The translations under genes were made by a program, and so were the position numbers. DNA of 64,000 bases. It comes from Catenulispora yoronensis. Lineage in GTDB: Bacteria; Actinomycetota; Actinomycetes; Streptomycetales; Catenulisporaceae. Below are positions 17,892 through 26,605 of this stretch, piece by piece (positions within the stretch are counted from its first letter, which is position 1; the number at the start of each line of letters is the position of its first letter). The stretch lies in the NCBI RefSeq assembly GCF_039531695.1, contig NZ_BAAAQN010000026.1, positions 1-64,000 on the forward strand, in the 5' to 3' direction. The notes beneath the pieces are model-generated. The model was not told where the DNA came from. It made no database searches and worked only from the letters and a program-made list of their open reading frames with translations.

Positions 17892-19367
17892 CTACAAAGT
17901 CCGCCGACTCACATCCCCACACCCCGCATCAACCCCAACCCCCATCCCAACCCCATACCCAAACCTCTGAATCACCTCAGTCTCCAAACAAACCCCCGAC
18001 CCCGACCCCACAAACAAATCCCTCCCCGGCGACGCCCCCAAAGCCCCCGTCGGCACCACCAACCACCGCCCCGCCGCAGCACTCCCAGTATCAGTGTTCA
18101 CCAACTGCACCCGCCCATCGATAACCCCTGGCACAGCCAACCCCCGATGATCAATAGCACCCCCACTCAACTGCGCCGCATACGCAGCCCCCGACATCGG
18201 AACAACACCATCCCCCGGCAACCCCCGCCCATCGTTCTCCCCCACCGGGTTCCCGTTGAGCGAATCATGCAGACACCAATACTTCCCCGCGACAACATCC
18301 ACATCGCTGATCCCCACCAAGCTCTCCCACTCCGCCCGCACCGACCCAGCTCCCCCCGCCGCAGGCAAGAACGGCTCAATCCCCACAGCCCCCGGAGTCC
18401 CCACGTAGTTCGAATCACACGTATAGATCGCCCGCAGATCCGCCATGGTCAGCTCCCGCGGAACCGAACTACGCGAACTAACAGCAAACGTCACATCACC
18501 AGCCCCACCATCATGCCCAACCGGCGTGCTCCCGTCGTAGCTCCCCAGAACCGCCCTCCCCCGATGGTCAGCAACCGCCTGCCCGATCTGCGCCAAGTAC
18601 GCAGACACCGCATACGGCACAACCGCCGACTGCGACAGCACCCTCCCATCATTCTCAGCAACCGCCTGAAGACCCCCACCCACCGTGTCAGAAACACACG
18701 GATACCTCCCACCCACCACATCCGCATCCGTAATACCCACCGCCGCCTCAAACGCCGTCCGCACACTCGACCCAGCCTGCGGCAGCAACGGATGCACCGT
18801 GTACGCCGGCCCAGCCCCCACGTACCCAGCATCGCACGTGTAAATAGCCTTAAGATCAGCAACGGTCAGCGTCCGTGGCAGATCGCTGTTATCAGTAACC
18901 GCATATGTAACCGCATCCCGACCCACCGGAATGTACGTCAACGCACCACTCACACCACCAGCAGCCGACAAATCCAGCGCACTACTCCAAGCAAACTGCA
19001 CACACCCATCCCCCGCCGCCATCGACTGAAGCAGCACAGCACGCCCGGCAGTCGAGTTCGCATACTGCGCACACGTCTGCGGACGCAACCCAGGCACCGT
19101 CCCACTCTGCCCAAGATCGCACAACACCGCCTGCCCATTGACCCGCACCGCACCGACCAACCCATCCACCAACGGCCGCATCGACGCCGACCCCTGCCCC
19201 GCGAACAGACAGCTACTCCCACTCCCCCCAATCGGATCAAGCGCCGCCACGGGCGCCGCCGACACCAGCGTCGTCCCCGCCGCCACCAACGCAGCGCCCG
19301 CCAACGCCATCAGCTTCGCCGGCCTCACCGGCTTCACCGGCCTCACCATCTTCGCAACGCTCATCAT
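17892..19367 (-). CDS. secreted protein with two PBP-like repeats
   Basis: A 491-residue exported protein. A signal peptide covers about residues 1-42 (basic start, hydrophobic core, AAPVAA). The mature part carries two homologous segments of about 65 residues (starting about 160 and 300). They share LTVADLKAIYTCD or LTMADLRAIYTCD, a SVR..E..VGI segment and a VVGGRYPC or VVAGKYWC ending. The surrounding fold and phrasing recall PstS-type periplasmic-binding proteins, and paired cysteines suggest disulfides. The ATG at 19367 has GGGGAGG upstream. It is divergent from the sigma-factor gene and could be its target (inference). Ligand unknown. Confidence 0.7.
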   Translation of the reverse strand: MMSVAKMVRPVKPVRPAKLMALAGAALVAAGTTLVSAAPVAALDPIGGSGSSCLFAGQGSASMRPLVDGLVGAVRVNGQAVLCDLGQSGTVPGLRPQTCAQYANSTAGRAVLLQSMAAGDGCVQFAWSSALDLSAAGGVSGALTYIPVGRDAVTYAVTDNSDLPRTLTVADLKAIYTCDAGYVGAGPAYTVHPLLPQAGSSVRTAFEAAVGITDADVVGGRYPCVSDTVGGGLQAVAENDGRVLSQSAVVPYAVSAYLAQIGQAVADHRGRAVLGSYDGSTPVGHDGGAGDVTFAVSSRSSVPRELTMADLRAIYTCDSNYVGTPGAVGIEPFLPAAGGAGSVRAEWESLVGISDVDVVAGKYWCLHDSLNGNPVGENDGRGLPGDGVVPMSGAAYAAQLSGGAIDHRGLAVPGVIDGRVQLVNTDTGSAAAGRWLVVPTGALGASPGRDLFVGSGSGVCLETEVIQRFGYGVGMGVGVDAGCGDVSRRTL

Positions 19368-19557
19368 CGCTTCGCCTCCCCGCGCGACTGTCCTCGCCAG
19401 CCGCCCTATCAACCCGACCCACCAAGCACACCCGATCCCGGCCCCCGCCACCGCCCCGACCAGCTTCACGCCAGATGAACACCAAGCGATGCAACCACCG
19501 CGCTCTCCCCGCGCGTACAGCGCTCGGCCCTATGAACCTGACACCCGGGAGACGCGG

Positions 19558-20331
19558 ATGACCGCAACGCCCCCTGGCAATACAGCCCAACCCCAACTTG
19601 AAAACCAAAGCAAAACCCAAACCCAAACCAAAACCCAAACCCAAAGCCAAAACCAAAACCAGAACCAGAACCAGAACCAGAACCAATTCCCGACCCAAAA
19701 CCAAAAGCAATACCAAAAACAAATCCAAACCCAAAACAAACAGCAAAAGCGATCCCAACAGCAAACCGACTTCGACCTCGTCTACGCCACCACCGCACCC
19801 CGCCTCGTAGGCCAGCTCTACCTCCTCGTCGGCAACCTCGCCGAGGCCCAAGACTGCGTCCAAGAAGCCTTCGCCAAAGCCTGGTCCCGCTGGGACTCCC
19901 TCTCCGACGGCCGCGGCGACCCGGTCGGCTGGGTCAAAGTCACCGCCTACCGACTCGCCATATCGCGCTGGCGCAGCTGGAAAGCCGGTATGCGCGCACT
20001 CGCTCGACACGGTGTCCCACCCGCGACCCCCGGCCCCTCGCCCGACGCCGTAGCCCTCCGCGACGCCCTCGCCAAGCTCCCAAAGGCCCAACGCACCGCG
20101 CTGATCATGCACCACCTCAACGACATGCGCGTCGACGACATCGCTCGCGAACTGGGAGTCGCACCCGGCACCGTCAAGGCCCGACTGGCACGCGGACGTG
20201 CCGCCCTCGCCGATCTCCTCACCGACTGGCACGTCGACCCGCTCGACAGCGCACCAACAAAGGCAACCTCAGCTACTACCCCAGCTCCAACCCCAGTTCC
20301 AACCCCAATCGGAGGAAAAGCCCATGCCTGA
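19558..20331 (+). CDS. ECF (SigE-family) RNA polymerase sigma factor with Q/N-rich N-terminal tail
   Basis: A 257-residue extracytoplasmic-function sigma factor. Residues about 71-140 are region 2 (DFDLVYATTAPRLVGQLYLL, then DCVQEAFAKAWSRWD) and about 175-230 region 4 (LPKAQRTALIMHHLNDM, then ELGVAPGTVKARLARGRAAL). Residues 11-70 are almost wholly Gln, Asn, Thr and Lys, encoded by CAAAAC/CAGAAC-type repeats that are strikingly A-rich for this genome. The tail is not part of any known sigma domain. The ATG at 19558 follows GGGAGAC; the open frame extends further upstream without a ribosome site. Its last 8 nt overlap the next gene. Confidence 0.85.
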   Translation: MTATPPGNTAQPQLENQSKTQTQTKTQTQSQNQNQNQNQNQNQFPTQNQKQYQKQIQTQNKQQKRSQQQTDFDLVYATTAPRLVGQLYLLVGNLAEAQDCVQEAFAKAWSRWDSLSDGRGDPVGWVKVTAYRLAISRWRSWKAGMRALARHGVPPATPGPSPDAVALRDALAKLPKAQRTALIMHHLNDMRVDDIARELGVAPGTVKARLARGRAALADLLTDWHVDPLDSAPTKATSATTPAPTPVPTPIGGKAHA

Positions 20332-21340
20332 CAACATCACCGACTTCACCTCCGAGCCCTCCGACTTCACCTCCGAGCCCTCCGACGACACCACCGCCAC
20401 CACCACCACCGCTGCCACCCCCACCACCACCGCCCTCCAATCACTCCACACCGCAACCCGCCCCGAAGCCTGGGCCCACCTCTCCGGCACCGGCGCCGCA
20501 GCTCGCCTCCGCAGCCACCGCATCCGCCATCACCGCTATCTGGCAAGCGCCGGCACCGTGGCAGCCGTCACCGGAGTCTCCGTCCTCGCAGTAGCGATCT
20601 CCGGCGGCTCGGGCTCCTCCCCTGTCTCGCCCGGCGACGGAGCAGTCTTCCACCCAGCGCCGGTCATCAGCTCCGCCTCCCCCACAACCTCCGCAAGCAC
20701 CTCAAGCTCTCTAACCTCCCCAAACTCCCCCACCACCCACCAAAAAATGAGCTTCTACTACGACCAATGGAAAACCTGCCCGACCAAGGACCTCACCGTC
20801 GGCAACTCCGACGCCCCAGGGGTCGTAGCCCCCTCCACCTCCACCACCGTCATGGTCGACGCCTGCAAGCGCATCGTCCGCACCCTCATCACACTGTCCC
20901 CCGGAGCCGACGTCTCCCCCTCCGCCGCGACCTGGCGATCAAACGACAACTCCCACATCCCCGGCGTCCCCGGCAGGACACCAGGCCGCGACGAACCCGT
21001 CCCCGATGACTCGACTCCCGGCATGGGCCCGGCGCTCTACCGCATCGAGGATGCCAACGGCACAGTCGAACTCTCCTTCCACTCCTCCGACACCCACGAA
21101 AGCGACCCGCCCTCCGGCTCCACCGAGGTCTCCATGGACAACGGGCTCCGCGCATGGCTGGCACTGCCCGCGCCCGGCCAGCTCGGCGAGTTCTACGTCG
21201 AGAACGCAAAGGGCCACGACGCCTACGCACTCCTGATGGGCAGCCCCAAGAACTACACCGCCGACGATTTCAAGACGCTGGTCACCAACCCGGCATTCAA
21301 GCAGCTGATGGCCGAGAACCTCGCAGAGCCAAACTTCTAA
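20324..21340 (+). CDS. single-pass membrane protein, probable anti-sigma partner
   Basis: A 338-residue protein overlapping the sigma-factor gene by 8 nt, with GGAGG at 20311-20315. It has a short Thr-rich cytoplasmic N-terminus containing a duplicated DFTSEPSD motif and a basic patch (RLRSHRIRHHRY). One transmembrane helix follows (AGTVAAVTGVSVLAVAISGG, near residues 88-107), then a Ser/Thr-rich linker and a ~200-residue extracellular domain with two cysteines. The overlap and topology fit an anti-sigma or sigma-activity regulator, although the zinc anti-sigma motif HxxxCxxC is absent. The extracellular domain is not recognised. Confidence 0.7.
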   Translation: MPDNITDFTSEPSDFTSEPSDDTTATTTTAATPTTTALQSLHTATRPEAWAHLSGTGAAARLRSHRIRHHRYLASAGTVAAVTGVSVLAVAISGGSGSSPVSPGDGAVFHPAPVISSASPTTSASTSSSLTSPNSPTTHQKMSFYYDQWKTCPTKDLTVGNSDAPGVVAPSTSTTVMVDACKRIVRTLITLSPGADVSPSAATWRSNDNSHIPGVPGRTPGRDEPVPDDSTPGMGPALYRIEDANGTVELSFHSSDTHESDPPSGSTEVSMDNGLRAWLALPAPGQLGEFYVENAKGHDAYALLMGSPKNYTADDFKTLVTNPAFKQLMAENLAEPNF

Positions 21341-21348
21341 AAAGATGA

Positions 21349-21377
21349 CGGCGCCGGTCCCCCTCGAACCGGCGCCG
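21349..21377 (+). terminator. GC-rich hairpin terminator
   Basis: A perfect 10-bp inverted repeat (CGGCGCCGGT at 21349-21358, complement at 21368-21377) with a 9-nt loop, 8 nt after the stop of the membrane-protein gene. No T-run follows, as is common in high-GC actinomycetes. Confidence 0.6.
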
Positions 21378-21387
21378 CCCTCTTCGC

Positions 21388-21564
21388 TTCACTCACTCGC
21401 GCTCACTCACTCAGCGCTTCACTCGCGCTTCACTCACTCGCGCTCACTCGCTCAGCACTTCACCCCGCTCAGCACCGCTCAGCAGCACTCAGCTGCGCTC
21501 AGCACCACTCACTCACCAGCACACATCACGGCCCTCACATCACGGCCCTTACATCACGGCCCTC
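21388..21564. repeat. short tandem repeats in a convergent gap
   Basis: CACTCACTCGCG- and GCTCAGCAC-type repeats occupy most of the gap. They end in three consecutive 14-nt units (ACATCACGGCCCTC, then a T-ending copy, then C again) at 21523-21536, 21537-21550 and 21551-21564. The last copy reaches the stop codon of the minus-strand secreted protein. Confidence 0.65.
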
Positions 21565-23272
21565 ATCGCCCCGACCCCGGCGCAAACGAAACCCCCCGCA
21601 AAACATCCCCAGCCTCAGCAGTCCGCAACGTCACAAACTGCTCACCCCCCGGCAGCACCGTAGCCGCCACATCATCCGAAACCTCAACCAACTTATTCGG
21701 ATTCGCCCCATAATCCGAAACCCCACCCACCGAAGTAGTCACCCCATACAACGTCACCGACCCATCACCATTCACCTTCCCCGTAAAGTTCCGAATACCA
21801 TCCACCGCCGGCGCCCAAGGCCGCCCCGTACCCGGGTTCGTCCCCGTCGGCAGCCCCGCCACCACGTACGGAACCCCAAGCCCCAGCCCCGCATTCAGCG
21901 TGTAGTCATACCTCCACGCACCACCCACCAGCGACCACTTCTGAATCCCAGCCAGGTTCTGCGCCGCAGCCGCGCTGTACACCCCAGCCCCAGCCCCAGC
22001 CCCAGCCCCATCGCTATAAGCGTCGTTCCCATTCCCCGAATCAGCCACATAAACAGTGGTCGCATTAGCGAACCACATCGCCCCAAAGCTAGCCGCATTA
22101 CTCACCGCCCCCGTGTCCGGCGTCTTAATCGACTTCGCCGTAGCCGTCGGGAACCCCGCCAACACACACATGTTGTTCGCCGGCTTCCCCGTCACCGGGT
22201 CATAAGCATCAGCAGTACTCGGCAACGGCGCCCCCGGCACCGGAAGCCCCACCCCCTGCGGACACGCCGTCCCCGTCGTGTCCACAAAGTACACAGTGTC
22301 GATCCCGTTGCTCCCACTACCCTTGGTGTAGTAGATCACGTTGTTGTACTCCGCCACCTCGGCGAAGTTCGTGTCCTTACCCAGTTTGTCAGCCTTCGTA
22401 TTCGCCGGCAGCTGCGTAATGCTGAACCCACCCACCGGCGTCGGGCTCCCCGTCACCTGATCCGCCTCCGTCTCGTACGCCGGCTGGATCAACTGCGCAC
22501 CGGTCCCGAAGATCACCCCGGGCGTCGCAGTCCCGTCACCGTTGTTCGAGTTCCCCGCCGCGTAGTACAACCCGGTGGCGTCATCCAGAACCGCCGCCCG
22601 ACCGTTGTCGCCGCTGTAGGCATTGGTCTGCGTGAACCAGAACTTGCCGTTCCGGTCCAGCTCCGCGACCGCCCGGTACACCGACTGCGCGTCCGGGTTC
22701 GTCGGGTCGACGACCCCGGGCGTGTTCCCGTTCGAGGCGTCCAGCGTGTTCGCGGGCGTCACGTACCCCATGAACGTCACCGCGGACCCGCCGCTGGACA
22801 GGTTCAGCGCCAGCTCCGACTTCGACGAGAAGCTGCCCATCAACAAGTCATGACCACGGCTGGAAGCCCCGGGCGTCCCGTTCGGCACCGCGATCGTGCT
22901 GACCGGCGCCCCGCTCGGGGTGATCTGGTCCAGGTAGATCGGCGCGGTGACGCCGAAGTTGGCGTCGACCAGCGCGTTGTCCCACACGTGGGCGAACGTG
23001 CCGTCGGCCACGGCCACCACGCCGGTCGGCAGGACGGTGACGCCCGGGGTGATCATCCCGGCGGTGCCCGTGTAGTGCACGCGGCTCACCAGCAGGTCGC
23101 CCGGGACGACCGCCGTCTTGCCCCCGGCAGCCTGCGCGACGCCGCTGCCCATCGTGGCCGCGGCGCAGGTCCCGGCCGCGAGCGAGGCGGCCACCCCGAG
23201 CACGATGCGCCGGGACCGGCTGACCGGACGGCTGACCGAACCGCTCACCGAGCCGCTGGAACGCTCGAACAT
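21563..23272 (-). CDS. secreted protein of unknown function, beta-rich
   Basis: A 569-residue exported protein. The N-terminus SRSRRIVLGVAASLAAG ending in AQAAG is a signal peptide with an arginine pair, possibly Tat. The mature part is rich in Gly, Thr, Asn and Val with repeated strand-turn phrases, in keeping with a beta-propeller or beta-helix, but no catalytic motif is recognised. It contains a GAGAGAG segment near residue 430 and a few cysteines that may form disulfides. The ATG at 23272 has GGGAG 6 nt upstream; the frame also allows a TTG at 23290. It is a single gene. Confidence 0.72.
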   Translation of the reverse strand: MFERSSGSVSGSVSRPVSRSRRIVLGVAASLAAGTCAAATMGSGVAQAAGGKTAVVPGDLLVSRVHYTGTAGMITPGVTVLPTGVVAVADGTFAHVWDNALVDANFGVTAPIYLDQITPSGAPVSTIAVPNGTPGASSRGHDLLMGSFSSKSELALNLSSGGSAVTFMGYVTPANTLDASNGNTPGVVDPTNPDAQSVYRAVAELDRNGKFWFTQTNAYSGDNGRAAVLDDATGLYYAAGNSNNGDGTATPGVIFGTGAQLIQPAYETEADQVTGSPTPVGGFSITQLPANTKADKLGKDTNFAEVAEYNNVIYYTKGSGSNGIDTVYFVDTTGTACPQGVGLPVPGAPLPSTADAYDPVTGKPANNMCVLAGFPTATAKSIKTPDTGAVSNAASFGAMWFANATTVYVADSGNGNDAYSDGAGAGAGAGVYSAAAAQNLAGIQKWSLVGGAWRYDYTLNAGLGLGVPYVVAGLPTGTNPGTGRPWAPAVDGIRNFTGKVNGDGSVTLYGVTTSVGGVSDYGANPNKLVEVSDDVAATVLPGGEQFVTLRTAEAGDVLRGVSFAPGSGR

Positions 23273-23557
23273 CTGGTTCTCCCTCTCCAAGGAACTGATG
23301 CTGAGTGGAACGGAACCGGGTGGCCCCCACTGGGCAGGGCAGTTCCTCAGGAAGGGATCAGATCACCGGCGGCACCGTGTGACTGGAGCGGCTGGATGAA
23401 CCATGAGTGAAAGTCTGGCCGACATCGAAAGAATCGATACCGGACAGGTCTTGCGTCACCGGCCGGTCTCCCACATCCTGGACCAGCCTCTGACAAAGAA
23501 CCCCAACCCGTTCATACTTCGTGCCGAGCCCGAAGCAGCAACCCCGAGGAGGCGCTC

Positions 23558-23803
23558 GTGGTCGTCGCCCACGCCATTGCCGCGCTGATTGCCGCCTATA
23601 TCCCCGTGCGGCTGGCCTGCACCGCCATCTTCTACTGCCGTGAGCAGGGAACACCGCGCGAGCACAGCCGCTGGGAGCGTGCCGCCGACTGGATCACGCG
23701 CCACCCGAACCTGTTCCCCCACGGCCGCCGCTTCCTGACCACCCCGGCGGCGCTGTGCTTGGTCACCGTGACGGCGAGCGGAGCCACGCGGCTATTCCTC
23801 TGA
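23558..23803 (+). CDS. small membrane protein
   Basis: An 81-residue protein starting with GTG, preceded by GAGGAGG with a 5-nt spacer. The N-terminal AHAIAALIAAYIPVRLACTAIF stretch is a likely transmembrane helix and a second weaker hydrophobic segment lies at the C-terminus (TTPAALCLVTVTASG). Between them is a basic/aromatic loop. Codon use is ordinary for the window. No family is recognised. It lies 140 nt before the polyprenyl-synthase pair and may belong to that unit. Confidence 0.5.
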   Translation: MVVAHAIAALIAAYIPVRLACTAIFYCREQGTPREHSRWERAADWITRHPNLFPHGRRFLTTPAALCLVTVTASGATRLFL

Positions 23804-23943
23804 CCACCCCCTGGCCTCGCCCCACCCCTCCCCTCATTCACCCGTTCAGCCCCATTCACCTGCCCCTCCCTCTTCCATCGCTCGTTCGAGTGACCCCCAG
23901 CATCGGCCCCGACCCCCGAGGGAAAGCACGGGGTGGAGGGGAC

Positions 23944-24240
23944 ATGTCACAAGCACGACAGCCAGCAGACGGCGAGCAGGCTCACAGCGCCCACCCAGGC
24001 CGGGACGTATTCACGCTGTTGGCGGGCATCGCCGACCTCGGCCTCGACACCGCCGAGACCCTGATCGGGAAGGCCCGCGGAGTGCTGAGCCGCTCCGATC
24101 TGCCCGAGATCGCCGCCGACGCGCACCACGATCTCAAAGCGCGCGGCGACGCCGTCCTGGGCCGGATCACGCCACCGCCCGAGTCCCACATGGAGACCTT
24201 GGCGCGGCTCGCCAGACCCACCACCCCCGACGGCGCATGA
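23944..24240 (+). CDS. small hydrophilic protein upstream of the polyprenyl synthase
   Basis: A 98-residue protein with GGAGGGG 3 nt before the ATG. It has an N-terminal polar segment, then an amphipathic helix (RDVFTLLAGIADLGLDTAETLIGKA) and a second helix rich in Ala, Asp and His. No catalytic motif is recognised. The next gene starts 1 nt after its stop, so the two are almost certainly translated together. A role as a small partner or membrane tether of the prenyl synthase is possible but unproven. Confidence 0.6.
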   Translation: MSQARQPADGEQAHSAHPGRDVFTLLAGIADLGLDTAETLIGKARGVLSRSDLPEIAADAHHDLKARGDAVLGRITPPPESHMETLARLARPTTPDGA

Positions 24241-24241
24241 A

Positions 24242-25357
24242 ATGCCAGCCACGCAAGCCCAGCAAGCCGCACGAACCCAGCAACCCGCGCAACCCATGCA
24301 ACCCACACAAGGCATGCAAGCCCTGCGATCCCGGATCAACGCCGAACTCACCACCTTCACCAACAGCGAGATCGCGCTCCTGGAACAGATCGACCCCCAA
24401 CTCGCAGCAGTAGGAACCCAACTCCGCACCGCCGTCGCCGACGGCAAACGCATCCGCGCCGCGTTCTGCTACTGGGGCTGGCGATCAGCCGGGCAGGCCG
24501 ACAGCGACGCCGCCATCCGCGCCGCCGCCGCGATGGAACTCGTCCACGCCGCCGCCCTGGTGCACGACGACCTGATCGACAACAGCGCCCTGCGTCGCGG
24601 CGTCCCGACCCCGCAGCTGGCACTCCGCGCCGCCGTCCCGGCCGACGCCCCCGACCCGGCCGGCGCCGCGCGGTCGCTGGCGCTGCTCGTCGGCGATCTG
24701 CTGATGGCCTGGGCCGGCCAGCTGTTCGTCAGCTGCGGGCTGCCCTCCGCCTATCTGGCGCGCGCCCGGCCGATGTGGGCAACCCTGGCCCGGGAACTCG
24801 TCGCCGGCGAGTGCTTGGAGATATTGCGCACCGGCGAGGACCCGCTCCCCGACACTTCATTGCAGATCGTCCGCTACAAGACAGCGAAGTACACCGTCGA
24901 GCACCCGCTGCACATAGGCGGCCGACTCGGCGGCGCCTCCGACCGGATCCTCGGGACGTTCAGCGCCTACGGCATCCCCCTCGGCGAAGCCTTCCAGCTG
25001 CGCGACGACCTTCTCGCAGTCTTCGGCGACCCGGCCGCGACCGGCAAATCAAACCTCGACGATCTCACCGGCAACCGGCCCACCGCCCTGGTCGCCCACG
25101 CGTTGCAAGCAGCCGGCGCCGACGACCGCGCGACACTGCGCGCCGTGCTGGGCCGCCCCGACCTGGACGCCACCGACCTCCAAACGGTGCGCACGATCCT
25201 GGAGCGCACCGGCGCCCGAGCCCGCACTGAGGCGATGATCGCCGAGCGGGCCGCCACGGCGCGCGCCGCGATCACGTCCACCTCCACGGCCCTGCCCCGA
25301 GCCTCGGTCGACGCGCTGCACGAGCTGAGCCACGCGGTGACCGTCCGCGCGTACTGA
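24242..25357 (+). CDS. polyprenyl diphosphate synthase
   Basis: A 371-residue trans-isoprenyl diphosphate synthase, all-helical and cytoplasmic. The first aspartate-rich motif is LVHDDLIDNS near residue 106, the second is QLRDDLLAVFGD near 250, followed by the conserved GKSNLDDL segment. It adds isopentenyl diphosphate units to an allylic primer. Chain length (geranylgeranyl or longer) depends on residues before the first motif that I cannot resolve by eye. The N-terminal 25 residues are Gln/Ala/Pro-rich and probably disordered. Gene spacing (1 nt upstream, 25 nt to the oxygenase) indicates an operon. Confidence 0.88.
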   Translation: MPATQAQQAARTQQPAQPMQPTQGMQALRSRINAELTTFTNSEIALLEQIDPQLAAVGTQLRTAVADGKRIRAAFCYWGWRSAGQADSDAAIRAAAAMELVHAAALVHDDLIDNSALRRGVPTPQLALRAAVPADAPDPAGAARSLALLVGDLLMAWAGQLFVSCGLPSAYLARARPMWATLARELVAGECLEILRTGEDPLPDTSLQIVRYKTAKYTVEHPLHIGGRLGGASDRILGTFSAYGIPLGEAFQLRDDLLAVFGDPAATGKSNLDDLTGNRPTALVAHALQAAGADDRATLRAVLGRPDLDATDLQTVRTILERTGARARTEAMIAERAATARAAITSTSTALPRASVDALHELSHAVTVRAY

Positions 25358-25382
25358 TTCACGTTCTCTAGGGAGACCTCTC

Positions 25383-26582
25383 GTGGCCGTCACACCCGAA
25401 GCCATATCCGCCCTGCGGTTGCGCGGCGACGCGCTCGCGGACAGCGTCGTGGAGACCCTGTTCGCCGAGGACCAGATGCATCACTTCAATACCCTGATGC
25501 GCTGGTTCGGACTGAGCGGCCAGAGCGGACAGAGCGGCCAGCCGTTGCCGGACGACCTGCCACCGGTCGTGCACCACTACCTCCGCGCGACCGCGAGCCC
25601 TCCGGACTGGGTGGATTGGGATCGGATGGAGCGCGCGCGGATGTTCTTCATCGACAACAACGTCCACGTCTCCACGGCGCTGTCGTTCGCCTCGATGCCG
25701 GCCTGCTACATGCTGCCGCACATCGCCCGGCTGTTGGCCGCCACCCACGCGCTGGACCATCCGTCGAACCGGATGGCCGCCACCGGTCAGTTCACGGTGT
25801 ACCTGATGCGCCCCGACGCCTTCGAGGCCGGCGGGGCCTTCGTCCCGGCTGCGCAGAAGGTCCGTCTGCTGCATGCCTCGATCCGGCATCTGCTGCGCCG
25901 TGAGGGCGCGTGGGACGAGACCGCCTGGGGCGTGCCGATCTGCCAGGAGGACATGATCGGCGGGCAGATGATGTTCTCGATCCAGGTCCTGGACGCCATG
26001 CACCGCCTCGGCGTGCACATCACCGAGGAGGGCGCGGACGCCTACTACTACGCCTGGCAGGTCGTCGGCGTGATGCTCGGCATCGACCGGGCCGCGTCGC
26101 CGCCGGATCTGGCCTCGGCCCGGGACTTCTCAGACCTCTACATGACCAAGTACATGGGTCCCTCCCCCGAGGGCGTGGCCCTGACCCGGCAGCTCGTCGA
26201 GCTTTACGAACGAGTCGTGCCCGGCACGCTCCTGGACCCGGTCGTCCCGGCGCTGATCCGCTACCTGGTCGGCGACATCGCCGCCGACTGGCTGGCCGTC
26301 CCCCGCAGCACCGTCTTCGACCGGCTGGTGCCCGCTTCTCCGGTGCTGCTGGGGCTGTTGGAGGACGCCAAGGAGCGTTCGCCGCTGGCGGCCGCGCTGC
26401 TGGACCGCCTCGGCGCGCTCACCACGATGTTCGAGCTCAGTTCCCTGACTCGCGGCCGGATCATGCACTACGCGATCCCCGACCATCTCAAGGACGAGTA
26501 CGGCGTCACCCGGCCGCGCGGGCAGCGGTGGACGCCGCCGCCGGCTTCGCCGTTGCTGGCACCATCGCGTTCGGCGGGGTGA
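25383..26582 (+). CDS. MpaB/Lcp-like heme oxygenase (DUF2236)
   Basis: A 399-residue member of the DUF2236 family, which includes fungal MpaB and the latex-clearing protein Lcp. The family core is QKVRLLHASIRHLL (about 157-170), followed by WGVPICQEDMIGGQMMFSIQVLDAM; the charged Lys/Arg and His positions match those around heme in Lcp. Those enzymes cleave or oxidise isoprenoid double bonds with O2. No signal peptide is seen, so unlike Lcp it is probably cytoplasmic or membrane-associated. Its position 25 nt behind a polyprenyl synthase suggests it acts on that product (inference). Confidence 0.8.
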   Translation: MAVTPEAISALRLRGDALADSVVETLFAEDQMHHFNTLMRWFGLSGQSGQSGQPLPDDLPPVVHHYLRATASPPDWVDWDRMERARMFFIDNNVHVSTALSFASMPACYMLPHIARLLAATHALDHPSNRMAATGQFTVYLMRPDAFEAGGAFVPAAQKVRLLHASIRHLLRREGAWDETAWGVPICQEDMIGGQMMFSIQVLDAMHRLGVHITEEGADAYYYAWQVVGVMLGIDRAASPPDLASARDFSDLYMTKYMGPSPEGVALTRQLVELYERVVPGTLLDPVVPALIRYLVGDIAADWLAVPRSTVFDRLVPASPVLLGLLEDAKERSPLAAALLDRLGALTTMFELSSLTRGRIMHYAIPDHLKDEYGVTRPRGQRWTPPPASPLLAPSRSAG

Positions 26583-26605
26583 GCCCGCCCGAACAAGCCC
26601 CAGCC

